A DNA stretch of 64,000 nt from Vibrio sp. SCSIO 43136 (lineage in GTDB: Bacteria; Pseudomonadota; Gammaproteobacteria; Enterobacterales; Vibrionaceae): contig NZ_CP071848.1 in the NCBI RefSeq assembly GCF_023716565.1, positions 992,001 through 1,056,000 of the forward strand, in the 5' to 3' direction. The notes under the pieces are model-generated. The model did no database searches, was not told the DNA's origin, and saw only the letters and a program-made list of their open reading frames with translations. Position numbers and translations under genes: made by a program. Of this stretch, positions 24,739-32,967 are shown piece after piece (position 1 is the first letter of the stretch; each line of letters starts with the position of its first letter).

Positions 24739-25713
24739 ATGAAAACGAAACAAATAAAGGACATTCAAGCTTCGGCACTTGGCTTTGGTTGCTGGGCAAT
24801 GGGGGGAACTTGGAACAACGTATCGGACCGAGAGTCTATTGACGCTGTGCGAGCGGCCGTTGACCATGGTTTTAACTTCTTTGACGTAGCTCCAGTATAC
24901 GGTCTAGGGCATGCGGAGACAGTACTTGGCCAGGCACTCCAAGGCATCGATCGTTCCAAGGTCGTGATAGCAACCAAATGTGGTTTGCCATGGGATGCGA
25001 ATAATAATGTTACCAATGACTTAAGCCGAACGAGTATTTTCGCTGAGGTGGAAGCGTCGTTGCAACGTTTGCAAACGGACTATCTAGATGTGTACCAAGT
25101 GCATTGGCCAGATCCAAACACACAGATTGAAGAAACAGCGCAAGCCTTGGCGGAGTTAAGGCAGCAAGGGAAAATCCGCCATGTGGGCGTCTCTAACTAT
25201 TCACTTGAAATGACTCAGGAGATGATGAAAGGCGTTGAAGTGGCGACCTTCCAAGGGCTGTATAACCTGTTGGAGCAAAACCCAACTCACTACCACAATA
25301 TCCCGCTGCAGTATCAAGCGAGAGAAGAGGTTCTACCTTTTTGTCAGCAGAATGAGATGAAGTATTTGCCATACTCACCATTGATGCAAGGTTTGTTGAC
25401 AGGGGCACTTAAACGCAGTGGTAACTGGGACAATAACGATGACCGTTGCAATAATCCTAAGCTCAATGGTGAGGCTTTTGAACCTTACTTTAACTGTGTT
25501 GAAGAACTCAAAGCTTTGGCAGCGGAGGCCAATATTCCCCTTGCTCATTTAGCTATCCACTGGTTAGTTGCTCAACCCGAAGTCGGTCCTGTTATTGCGG
25601 GTGCGCATACGGTCGAGCAAGTGAAAGCCAATGCTCAATTTTATCAATCATCCGCAAGTGATGCGTTACTAGCACAAGCCGAGGATATTGTGGCGAGATG
25701 GCAATTGGAGTAA
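24739..25713 (+). CDS. Aldo/keto reductase
   Basis: A 324-residue NAD(P)H-dependent oxidoreductase of the aldo/keto reductase superfamily: DVAPVYGLGHAE with the catalytic Tyr, VIATKCG with Lys, and VYQVHWPDP with His; the C-terminal nucleotide-binding part reads VIAGAHTVEQV. It would reduce a sugar aldehyde or ketone in the cytoplasm. It is 25 bp after the MalE-like gene and is the last gene of the operon; a terminator follows. Presence in a sugar operon suggests a role with the imported sugar, but the substrate is unknown. Confidence 0.88.
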   Translation: MKTKQIKDIQASALGFGCWAMGGTWNNVSDRESIDAVRAAVDHGFNFFDVAPVYGLGHAETVLGQALQGIDRSKVVIATKCGLPWDANNNVTNDLSRTSIFAEVEASLQRLQTDYLDVYQVHWPDPNTQIEETAQALAELRQQGKIRHVGVSNYSLEMTQEMMKGVEVATFQGLYNLLEQNPTHYHNIPLQYQAREEVLPFCQQNEMKYLPYSPLMQGLLTGALKRSGNWDNNDDRCNNPKLNGEAFEPYFNCVEELKALAAEANIPLAHLAIHWLVAQPEVGPVIAGAHTVEQVKANAQFYQSSASDALLAQAEDIVARWQLE

Positions 25714-25754
25714 CTAAGTGAACTTATAAAGTGAACCACGGTCAATGAAATTAT

Positions 25755-25793
25755 AGGGAGCTCTGAACTAGGATAGGTTAGCGCTCCCTTTTC
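25755..25793 (+). terminator. Terminator of the LacI-GH13-MalE-AKR operon
   Basis: Arms AGGGAGC (25755-25761) and GCTCCCT (25783-25789), loop 21 nt, then TTTTCT. The long loop makes it a moderate call. Confidence 0.55.
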
Positions 25794-25820
25794 TCATTCT
25801 GTTTGTCTTTGGAGGATCAC

Positions 25821-27554
25821 TTGCGATTCGTCTTAATATGTCTAAGTGCCTTTAGTGCTTCGGCGGCCCTTGCCGCCCAATCAAACGCTTTGCCCATTTC
25901 TCAACAGAGCGAAGGCAGTTCTTTTATGGTCAGTGCGACCAACCCATATGTTGCCAACGTAGGTTATGAGACGCTCAAAAAGGGAGGAAATGCGGTTGAT
26001 GCCATGGTGGCGATGCAAATGGTGATGTCGGTAGTCGAGCCTGATATGACGGGTATTGGCGGTGGTACATTTGCCCTGATGTACAACAACAAGACCGGAG
26101 ATTTTACTGCGCTAGACGGCCGAGAAGAGGCTCCTTCTAGCGCAACGCCAGATATGTTTGTTGAAAACGGTCAGGCGATCAGCCGAAATGAGATATTAGG
26201 GCCTCGCTCAGTGGCTATACCAGGAACGCTGCGCTTACTCTACAGTTCACATCAGACATATGGAGCACTTCCATGGAGTGAGTTACTTCAACCTGCGATC
26301 GAGTTAGCATCTCAGGGTTATGCCATGAACAGCTACACCTACGATATCGTGGTGCGTGAGCAGTCGAGATTGATCAAGGACCCTGAAGTGAGGGCTATGT
26401 ATTGGCAAGGTGAGGAAATCAAACCTACGGGAACCTTGATGACCAATCCCCAAATGGCGAACACATTAAAAATGATCGCCTCCCAAGGAGACAGCTACTT
26501 ATACGGTGGTGAGCTTGGCAAGCGTATTGTGAATACCATTAATCAGCGCCTAGAGGATGATCAACCAAAATTGTCCCTTCAAGATTTTGAAAGCTATCAA
26601 GTGAAGCAGCGCAACGTGATTAAAAGTGATTATCGGGGTCACAATATCGTTTCTTTTGGTTACCCGACCTCTGGTGGCTTAATGGTAGCGCAAACATTGA
26701 AGCTGCTTGAAGCGTATCCAATCTCTTCTATGTCGATCTCGTCAGCAGAGCCGTGGCGTTTGATGGTTGAAGCGATGCGGTTAACTCGAGCGGATAGGAT
26801 CGCTTATGCAGGAGATCCAGATTTTGTTCAGTCGGATACTCAGCAATTGTTATCGCAAGCCTACCTTGACCGCCGCAGGTCGTTAATTCCTGTACAGGGT
26901 GCTGCGAAACAAGATCCAAAAGCTGGGGTGTTAGAGGCCCCAATGCCAGCCGAGCACCAAGGTTTTGAAAGCCAAGACACAGGCCATATTTCAATTGTGG
27001 ATGGGCAGGGAAATGCTATCGCAATGACGAGTACTGTAGGGACAGGCATGGGGGCCGGTATCATGGTCGATGGTGTGTTGCTTAACGCTCAAATGGCGAA
27101 CTTTTCGACTACCCCAGAAATCAATAGCAAAGTGGTAAACAACAGTATTCAGCCGGGTAAAAGGCCACGTTCTGCGATCACCCCTGTGATGGTTACAGAT
27201 GATAAAGATAAGCTTCGTTTGGTGGTCGGCTCTCCGGGCAGTTCTCAGATCCCGGGTTACGTGCTGAAAGTAATCGTGGGAGTACTTGATTGGGGGTTAA
27301 GTGCTCAGCAAGCGATTGACTTACCGAACATTCAGTACGGAACTAAGATTGATCGAACCAAGCCATATAACCCTAAAGGTTTGCTGGTGGAGAAAAAAAC
27401 CTTTGCTGAGACGTTAGTACCTGAATTTATGCAGCAAGGGTATCCAGTACACGTTATTCCTGTGGTTAGCGGTCTCAATGCTGTTGAGATTAAAGCAGGT
27501 AAATTGTATGGAGCATCTGACCGTCGCAGAGGGTCATCAGCGTTGGGCGAGTAA
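25821..27554 (+). CDS. ggt: Gamma-glutamyltransferase
   Basis: A 577-residue Ntn-hydrolase that cleaves the gamma-glutamyl bond of glutathione in the periplasm; it self-cleaves before the nucleophile Thr, here Thr387 in DTGHISIVD. Also seen are MTGIGGGTFAL and the C-terminal GSPGSSQIPG. I start it at TTG 25821, with GGAGG five bases upstream and a clean signal peptide (MRFVLICLSAFSASAALAA), instead of TTG 25803. The motif TGH differs from the more common TTH after the cut site. It follows a terminator, so it is a separate unit from the sugar operon. Confidence 0.9.
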   Translation: MRFVLICLSAFSASAALAAQSNALPISQQSEGSSFMVSATNPYVANVGYETLKKGGNAVDAMVAMQMVMSVVEPDMTGIGGGTFALMYNNKTGDFTALDGREEAPSSATPDMFVENGQAISRNEILGPRSVAIPGTLRLLYSSHQTYGALPWSELLQPAIELASQGYAMNSYTYDIVVREQSRLIKDPEVRAMYWQGEEIKPTGTLMTNPQMANTLKMIASQGDSYLYGGELGKRIVNTINQRLEDDQPKLSLQDFESYQVKQRNVIKSDYRGHNIVSFGYPTSGGLMVAQTLKLLEAYPISSMSISSAEPWRLMVEAMRLTRADRIAYAGDPDFVQSDTQQLLSQAYLDRRRSLIPVQGAAKQDPKAGVLEAPMPAEHQGFESQDTGHISIVDGQGNAIAMTSTVGTGMGAGIMVDGVLLNAQMANFSTTPEINSKVVNNSIQPGKRPRSAITPVMVTDDKDKLRLVVGSPGSSQIPGYVLKVIVGVLDWGLSAQQAIDLPNIQYGTKIDRTKPYNPKGLLVEKKTFAETLVPEFMQQGYPVHVIPVVSGLNAVEIKAGKLYGASDRRRGSSALGE

Positions 27555-27565
27555 ATCGCTATCAA

Positions 27566-27592
27566 CCAAGCCGCTTAAGATAAGCGGCTTGG
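27566..27592. terminator. Terminator between ggt and the convergent LacI gene
   Basis: A 12-bp perfect stem (27566-27577 with 27581-27592, CCAAGCCGCTTA arm) with a 3-nt loop, just past the ggt stop. No long T run follows, so strength is uncertain. Confidence 0.6.
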
Positions 27593-27677
27593 AATACTAG
27601 TTATACTTTGCGCACTCGATCCGCTTCTATCGTGGGTGGGGTGAAAGCCTGCGACGTTATCACAGGCTTGATAAATG

Positions 27678-28685
27678 TTAATCAGCGGTGGTGTTTCGCT
27701 CAATGAGTTTGACGGGCACCATCATTCGAACCAAGCTAGTGTTTTTGTTATTGATCTGGTCTACAACTATTTTGACTGACTCACGGGCTAGGCGACGAAA
27801 ATCCTGACGAAAAGTCGTTAGCTGGTAGCTTAACCATTCCGTTTGCGGGATATTGTCGAACCCAATAACTTGCAAATCTTGCGGTATTTGCAAGCCAAAT
27901 TCTTGTCGAGCAATGTCCATGACTGCCATGGCTAGGTTATCAGTGGCACAAAATACCGCCTCTGGGCGTTGCTCACTGGCCAACATCGTGCGGATCTTAT
28001 CGAGTGAACCCGCATAGTCGTATGTTGCTTCTACCACACTTGGTTTATTGCCAGTTAAATCATAAAACTCTGATCTAAAGCCATTTTGTCGTTCATCATT
28101 AGTAAACGTTGGCACTTCACCAGTTAGGTATATAGCTTCTTTAACCCCTTTGCTGTGCAGTAACTGCGCAGCTTGCTGGCCCGCTTCATAGTTGTCGCTA
28201 ATGACGTAGCTGCTCTTGGTCCCTTCCACCACACGAGCATATTGAACGATAGGAATATCGAATTTCTCACACTCTTCATACAAGGTTTTATTCATGGTGG
28301 CTGATGCTGCAATGACACCATCGACACGGTACTGGAAAATATTGGGTATGGAGTGGTTGTCTTCTTCATCGATCTGCCAAGGGATCAACACGGCTGAATA
28401 TCCTTGTTGCTGCAATTCGATCGATATGAGCTGAAGAGTTTTCATATGGATAGGGTAGTCAGCATCAGGGAAAATTAAACCAATCAGTTTAGATTCTTTA
28501 GTGGTCAAGCTACGAGCAAATGCATTTGGGCGGTAGCTCAGTGCTTTTGCAGCTTCAAAAACCTTGTTCTTGGTGGCCTCAGAGACACTGCTTCCCGGAA
28601 CAAATACACGCGAAACAGTAGACTGGGAAACTCCCGCTAGTTTGGCGACATCTTTTGAAGTGACAGTTTGTTTGGTATCAGACAT
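27678..28685 (-). CDS. LacI-family transcriptional regulator
   Basis: A 335-residue LacI/GalR protein: helix-turn-helix (TSKDVAKLAGVSQSTVSRVF, residues about 9-28), hinge YRPNAFARSLTT, and a sugar-binding-protein-like effector domain. It precedes, on the same strand, nothing in the window; upstream of it lie the porin, SnoaL-like and MFS genes on the same strand. A 16-bp near-palindrome 42 bp upstream of its start recurs in the MFS/symporter intergenic region, so it probably regulates itself and that locus. The effector is unknown. Confidence 0.9.
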   Translation of the reverse strand: MSDTKQTVTSKDVAKLAGVSQSTVSRVFVPGSSVSEATKNKVFEAAKALSYRPNAFARSLTTKESKLIGLIFPDADYPIHMKTLQLISIELQQQGYSAVLIPWQIDEEDNHSIPNIFQYRVDGVIAASATMNKTLYEECEKFDIPIVQYARVVEGTKSSYVISDNYEAGQQAAQLLHSKGVKEAIYLTGEVPTFTNDERQNGFRSEFYDLTGNKPSVVEATYDYAGSLDKIRTMLASEQRPEAVFCATDNLAMAVMDIARQEFGLQIPQDLQVIGFDNIPQTEWLSYQLTTFRQDFRRLARESVKIVVDQINNKNTSLVRMMVPVKLIERNTTAD

Positions 28686-28726
28686 GGGTACGGTTATATG
28701 ACGTTGAAGAAGTTATAGATTACCAC

Positions 28727-28742
28727 AAATAGGTACGTATTC
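28727..28742. promoter_or_regulatory. Putative operator upstream of the second LacI gene
   Basis: AAATAGGTACGTATTC; its core AATA-n6-TATT is near-symmetric around GTAC. It differs by one base from the reverse complement at 32764-32779 and by two from 32952-32967. Assignment to the adjacent LacI regulator is inferred. Confidence 0.55.
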
Positions 28743-28853
28743 ATTATGATAAGTCTCAATTTAGAAGGTAACTACAGGTTTCTGAACAGATTAAGGTTCA
28801 CTTTTGGGTTGACCCAAGGTGATAACTAAACGGTAAGCTTCGAGAATACTGAA

Positions 28854-28879
28854 AAAGCCTTACTGCAAAGTAAGGCTTT
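28854..28879 (-). terminator. Terminator of the porin gene
   Basis: An 11-bp stem (28854-28864 with 28869-28879, AAAGCCTTACT arm); on the minus strand it ends in a T run. It lies 60 bp past the porin stop. Confidence 0.85.
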
Positions 28880-28938
28880 ATGACATCGCTAACTAAAACA
28901 ACGCTCAGCTACGTTCCCCTAATAATTGAGTGAATCGA

Positions 28939-30024
28939 TTAGAAGTAGTAGCGCAGACCAGCAGCAAACTGGTCATCATGGTTTTCGTACTTGTTATTTT
29001 CGTACTTATCTTTACCTAAGTCGACTTGGTATTCCGTCCAGACAAGGAACTTATCTTTTAGGAAGTGGTATTCCAGACCAGGGATAAGTAGGTTGCGTTC
29101 GTAACCATTGGTTTCGTTGTTGCGATCACTTAAGTAGTTGTAGTTCAGTGTAGGGCGAAGACCATTTTCTAGGTGGTAGTAGGTGTAGAACTCGCCACCG
29201 ATGGTATCAAATAGCACATCAGTGCCACCCTGTTTGACCGCTTCCCAATTTTCACCGACGTGGAAAGTTGCACCAGCATAGAAGCTGCCATCACTGTAGT
29301 TGGCACCAAGTAACATGATGCGCATGCTGTCGCCATTTTCGACACCAGTGACGTTACCGTCTAGGTCAGTGATATCGTTTTGTTGGTACGCCGCACCTAA
29401 TGAAACACCTGCGACTGGCTTATAGGTGATCGAGGCGCTCATTCCGTTCTTTAGGGTTGCTGTCGCATTACCTGCCAGTGCAACTTCTTCACGAGTGGTT
29501 TGATAGGTGAAACCATAGTTCACTTTTTCATTTAGTGAGTTACGGTAAGTGATTGAGTTTTCTGCTCGGCCGGTTCCCGAAGCGATGCCCCAATCAGATA
29601 GGTTGTATACGCCAGAACCACGGGTACCAAAAACTCGGCCCATATCCGTGTACCAAGCCACGTCGTAGAAAGTAGACCATTGTTTAGTACCAACAGCGAT
29701 CTTACCGTATTTATCGTGTTCCACACCTGCATAGAGTAAGCGATCGTAGATGTTATCACCGTTTGCGCCTGAGTTGTAACCCCATTCAGCGTGGCCAAAA
29801 CCTTTCCAGTCATTGTCGAGGTTCATTTGGCCTTTAAGGCCAAAGCGTGAACTGCCGCTGTTCCACTCTCCATTATGCTCTTCACCCTTATCTTGGTAAC
29901 GAAGATCGAAACGGCCATCCAGTGTTAGGCTGTCGCCAGCATCATTAGTAAAGGTGTGCGCTGCAAAAGCAGAGCTCGTGGTCAATAAGGCGAGAATTGT
30001 TGCCGAAAGTGTCGACTTTTTCAT
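28939..30024 (-). CDS. Outer membrane porin (gram-negative general porin type)
   Basis: A 361-residue porin: signal peptide MKKSTLSATILALLTTSSAFA, then alternating amphipathic beta strands (LTLDGRFDLRYQDK, RFGLKGQMNL, WKGFGHAEWGY, KYGKIAVGTKQWSTFYDV) and a C-terminal phenylalanine (GLRYYF) needed for BAM recognition. The GxKQWST segment resembles loop 3 of trimeric OmpC/OmpU-like porins. It has its own terminator and sits in a locus with a SnoaL-like protein, an MFS transporter and a LacI regulator, so it may admit the substrate of that pathway rather than being a housekeeping porin. Confidence 0.88.
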   Translation of the reverse strand: MKKSTLSATILALLTTSSAFAAHTFTNDAGDSLTLDGRFDLRYQDKGEEHNGEWNSGSSRFGLKGQMNLDNDWKGFGHAEWGYNSGANGDNIYDRLLYAGVEHDKYGKIAVGTKQWSTFYDVAWYTDMGRVFGTRGSGVYNLSDWGIASGTGRAENSITYRNSLNEKVNYGFTYQTTREEVALAGNATATLKNGMSASITYKPVAGVSLGAAYQQNDITDLDGNVTGVENGDSMRIMLLGANYSDGSFYAGATFHVGENWEAVKQGGTDVLFDTIGGEFYTYYHLENGLRPTLNYNYLSDRNNETNGYERNLLIPGLEYHFLKDKFLVWTEYQVDLGKDKYENNKYENHDDQFAAGLRYYF

Positions 30025-30167
30025 GGTATGTCTCTTTATTCTAAGTGAAGAAAGCAGCCGTGCCTTCAGGCACTTTAGGAATAAGTTTTCTATCTTCAGT
30101 GATGCCCATCCATGAGGCGAAAAAGTTAGTTAATGCACTGAAAATCATGATCAATTGGCTAAAAATT

Positions 30168-30188
30168 GGCGGGCTCATGGCCCGCCAT
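30168..30188 (-). terminator. Terminator of the SnoaL-like gene
   Basis: Stem TGGCGGGC/GCCCGCCA (30168-30175 with 30181-30188) with a 5-nt loop; on the minus strand it is followed by ATTTTTA. It lies 8 bp past the stop codon. Confidence 0.8.
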
Positions 30189-30196
30189 TTATTGAC

Positions 30197-31213
30197 TTAT
30201 AGCGAAGGGTTAAGGATGCTAGAAGTACGCTCAAACACATCTAGACCTTGCTGTTTTAGCCAGTATGGAAGGTCGATTAGTACCCAGTTCTCTGACAGTT
30301 TGTCACCGTCGCGGTAGTAAACATCAACTACTTGCATGTCTGCACGTACTTCACCACCAGTCATACCTAGGAAACCACCAATTGGCGTGTTTGATAGGTT
30401 TGGCCAACCGAAGAAACAAGAGAAGTTACCTTCTGCGAAACGACATACGTGACCGTTAAACTTCTTATCTTTTAGGTTGTTACGGAATGGAAGTTGGTGC
30501 TGTTGTTGGTAACGTGGAATAGTGTAAGAAGCACCGATACCACATGGACCGTACCAGATCATGTCTTCAGACCAGCTCTTAGCTAGAACCTCTGGTGGAC
30601 AGCCCATTGCACCGCTATCGTTTAGTGCAGACAGGTCATCTACCATCTTGTTAACAAGAGCAAGTGTTGCTACACCTTCTTCTGGTGCTGCATCTTCGAA
30701 CAGTAGGCCATCGTGGTTACGTGGGCCAGGGTAGACAAAATGCTTGCCCGTTGATGGTGGTAGTGGGTAACAACCCGCTTGATCCATCACACCAAGTAGG
30801 TCAAGGAATAGGCCAGTCTTAGTGATCTTACCGTTTTCAACACAGTTAAACTCTGCGTAACGGATGTTCATGATCTTGCCGGTAGGGCGCATGCCAAGGT
30901 ACTCAGCATCGAATAGGCCCATGAAGTGACCCATGCTCATTACCCAGATTTCACCTGAAGTTACTTCGTTTTCACCACCGATAAAGATGTCTTGACGACG
31001 TTGCATACGCGTCATTGATTTCATCAAAGGAGACCAGAAAACGTCAGCGGCTGCTTGTGCGCCCTGCTGCTCACGGAATGGGTAAACACCGCGCCATAGG
31101 TAATCTTCAGAGGTATGTTCTTTTAGTACTTGTGCAACGTTTTCGTGAGTTGCGTTTTCCATTGCATCGAAGTAATCACGGACAATGCGTTTCGCTTCTT
31201 GATATTTAGACAT
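30197..31213 (-). CDS. Double SnoaL/NTF2-like protein
   Basis: A 338-residue cytoplasmic protein that I read as two SnoaL-like (NTF2 superfamily) alpha+beta barrels in tandem, about residues 5-150 and 180-325. The second has the typical polyketide-cyclase/ester-cyclase pattern (DMIWYGPCGIGASYTIPRY, then HQLPFRNN, AEGNF, GGFLGMTG). Such folds act as cyclases, isomerases, dehydratases or hydrolases on small molecules; no reaction can be named. It is downstream of an MFS transporter (101 bp, with a hairpin between) and ends in a terminator before the porin. Probably a catabolic enzyme for the compound taken up by the transporter. Confidence 0.72.
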   Translation of the reverse strand: MSKYQEAKRIVRDYFDAMENATHENVAQVLKEHTSEDYLWRGVYPFREQQGAQAAADVFWSPLMKSMTRMQRRQDIFIGGENEVTSGEIWVMSMGHFMGLFDAEYLGMRPTGKIMNIRYAEFNCVENGKITKTGLFLDLLGVMDQAGCYPLPPSTGKHFVYPGPRNHDGLLFEDAAPEEGVATLALVNKMVDDLSALNDSGAMGCPPEVLAKSWSEDMIWYGPCGIGASYTIPRYQQQHQLPFRNNLKDKKFNGHVCRFAEGNFSCFFGWPNLSNTPIGGFLGMTGGEVRADMQVVDVYYRDGDKLSENWVLIDLPYWLKQQGLDVFERTSSILNPSL

Positions 31214-31276
31214 AATAAACTCTCTATTTTGCTGTCGAGCCAGCTTTCGGAACAGGACTCGGAATGACGTTTTTTA

Positions 31277-31298
31277 TCCGGCTAGCTTGCCAGCCGGA
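31277..31298. repeat. Hairpin between the MFS and SnoaL-like genes
   Basis: Arms TCCGGCT (31277-31283) and AGCCGGA (31292-31298). In the direction of transcription (minus) no T run follows, so it is more likely an mRNA-stability or attenuation hairpin within the operon. Confidence 0.5.
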
Positions 31299-31314
31299 CG
31301 TTTTGAAATTTCAG

Positions 31315-32616
31315 TTAAGCTTTTGCCGCTTCGGTATTCTTGTTTTTGTTGAATACGCCGCCTTTTAGTGTCTCTGGCAGTGATAGCCATAGAAGGCCTG
31401 CAACGATCCAGACGATTGGTGAGCCCCACATTGCGGTTTGCAGGTCAGTACGCTCTTGGATGAAGATAAGAACCATAGGTGCCCACATGCCGATGATACG
31501 ACCACCGTGGAACAGTGCTGCGCCGTAGCTTCGAAGGTGTGCAGGGAACAGTTCGGAGAAGTAACCACCCCATACTGCGGAAGAGGACAAACCAAAGTTA
31601 TAAATCAGACCTAAGATAGCCAGCATGTTTAGGCCACCAATCACCATGTCACCTGGAGCGACAAAGAAGATTGAAACCATGATGCCCGCAAGGATGAAGC
31701 CAAAGGCATTAACCTTGCGACCGAATTTGTCTGCAGACCAACCCCAGAACCAAGCACCAAATAGTGAGCCGAACGCTGAAATTGAGAAGATAAGACCGAT
31801 GGTTGCACCGTCAAACATACGGACGTCACGCAGGTAAGTGGTAACGAAACCGCTGAAGAATTGGAAACCGTAGAAGTTAAGACCTGCCAAAAGCAGACAT
31901 GTAATGGTGATCTTGCGGTAAGGCTTACTCAGCATTTCGCCCCAAGAACCCTGTTTTACTTTGGTAGTCTCTGTGGAGTCGGCGGCTTGCGCCTGCTCTT
32001 CTTCACCGTAAGCGATCACTTTTTTATCGCTAGGTAGAACAAAGATCATTGCTGCAGCAGCGACAAGCGGTGGGATACCACCAACAAGCATTAAGCTTTC
32101 CCAAGGTGCATCGATACTAGAGATAAACGCTGCATACGCACCCATTGCCATCAGTGCAACTGAGAACATTGAAGAGGCAAATGCAGTTAACTTACCACGT
32201 ACGGTTGGTGTAAATAGACCAATCATTAAGCTCACCGCAACGGTGAAGTAGCCACCCAGTGATAAGCCAATGATGAAACGCATTGCCGCCCAAGTGGTGT
32301 AGTCGGTGAACATCATGTTAATGATGGTGGCACCACCATTGAGGGCTGTAATAGTAATGAGTGTCGATTTCTTACCAAATTTTGTGGCAAACCAAGCACA
32401 ACTTAATGCACCAATAAGCGCACCAACGGATTGCCAAGTATAGAACTGGGCAGTATCAGACAGGCTAATCCCATCATACGCCTCGACAATGTAAGGGCGT
32501 ACGTAGTCAATAATTACAAAGTTGTAACAATAGAAAAAGTAACCAACTAGTATCGCTAGATACGCAGCTACCCTTTGAATCATAGGAACTTCGCTCATGT
32601 GTCTTTTGGTAGTCAT
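31315..32616 (-). CDS. MFS transporter (sugar/organic acid:H+ symporter type)
   Basis: A 433-residue inner membrane protein with twelve predicted spans and the MFS signatures: WFATKFGKKSTL after span 2, RFIIGLSLGGYF in span 4, GWSADKFGRKVNAF after span 8. The overall pattern is like the AAHS/SHS families that take up organic and aromatic acids or sialic acid. A charged loop near residues 205-225 (EEEQAQAADSTE) separates the halves. It heads the MFS-SnoaL operon; its promoter region carries a LacI-type operator and a CRP-like site. Substrate unknown. Confidence 0.85.
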   Translation of the reverse strand: MTTKRHMSEVPMIQRVAAYLAILVGYFFYCYNFVIIDYVRPYIVEAYDGISLSDTAQFYTWQSVGALIGALSCAWFATKFGKKSTLITITALNGGATIINMMFTDYTTWAAMRFIIGLSLGGYFTVAVSLMIGLFTPTVRGKLTAFASSMFSVALMAMGAYAAFISSIDAPWESLMLVGGIPPLVAAAAMIFVLPSDKKVIAYGEEEQAQAADSTETTKVKQGSWGEMLSKPYRKITITCLLLAGLNFYGFQFFSGFVTTYLRDVRMFDGATIGLIFSISAFGSLFGAWFWGWSADKFGRKVNAFGFILAGIMVSIFFVAPGDMVIGGLNMLAILGLIYNFGLSSSAVWGGYFSELFPAHLRSYGAALFHGGRIIGMWAPMVLIFIQERTDLQTAMWGSPIVWIVAGLLWLSLPETLKGGVFNKNKNTEAAKA

Positions 32617-32763
32617 GACCGATAAACCTCTATTTATTATGGAATTTATTTAATGTTGTCTTTCAGGAAGAGTGTTCACTAGCTGTGCTCTTCATGTTGA
32701 TTTCGGAATGGATCATAGTTTTTTTTGGTAGGAGTTAACCGTGATCAAAATCAATTTTCAGCT

Positions 32764-32779
32764 GAATACGTACCCATTT
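32764..32779. promoter_or_regulatory. Putative LacI-type operator between MFS and symporter genes
   Basis: GAATACGTACCCATTT; its reverse complement differs in one base from the site at 28727-28742 before the LacI gene. Confidence 0.6.
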
Positions 32780-32788
32780 ATAAGTTTT

Positions 32789-32804
32789 GGTGATGAAGAT
32801 CACA
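32789..32804. promoter_or_regulatory. CRP-like binding site
   Basis: GGTGATGAAGATCACA matches TGTGA-N6-TCACA with one mismatch, and the flanks are A/T rich. It is next to the LacI-type operator and suggests catabolite control of one or both divergent operons. Confidence 0.6.
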
Positions 32805-32810
32805 TAAAAT

Positions 32811-32832
32811 GGGCTGAATTGAAATTCAGCCC
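32811..32832. repeat. Perfect 10-bp-stem hairpin upstream of the symporter gene
   Basis: GGGCTGAATT (32811-32820) pairs with AATTCAGCCC (32823-32832). It may attenuate either divergent transcript; a weak T-rich run follows on both strands. Confidence 0.55.
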
Positions 32833-32951
32833 GAAATTTTAGATTATATTAGCGCTTGTTGGTACTTTTTTGGTGTTTTTATCGCCAGAAATACCTTGTT
32901 ACAGTTATTGCTAAGTATGGATATTGGCACATTAGTTATGAGTAAACTTAT

Positions 32952-32967
32952 AAATGGTTACGTATTC
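32952..32967. promoter_or_regulatory. Third copy of the LacI-type motif, over the symporter start
   Basis: AAATGGTTACGTATTC differs by two bases from the copy at 28727-28742 and by one from the reverse complement of 32764-32779. Its place across the ATG is unusual; chance or a real repression site are both possible. Confidence 0.4.

Larger units (their letters stand above)
32617..32953. promoter_or_regulatory. Divergent regulatory region between MFS and symporter genes
   Basis: About 340 bp with no ORF. It holds a LacI-type site (32764-32779), a CRP-like site (32789-32804), a weaker CRP-like sequence near 32740-32756, and a 10-bp-stem hairpin (32811-32832). Both promoters should lie here; I could not place their -10 and -35 boxes with confidence. 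Confidence 0.6.
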
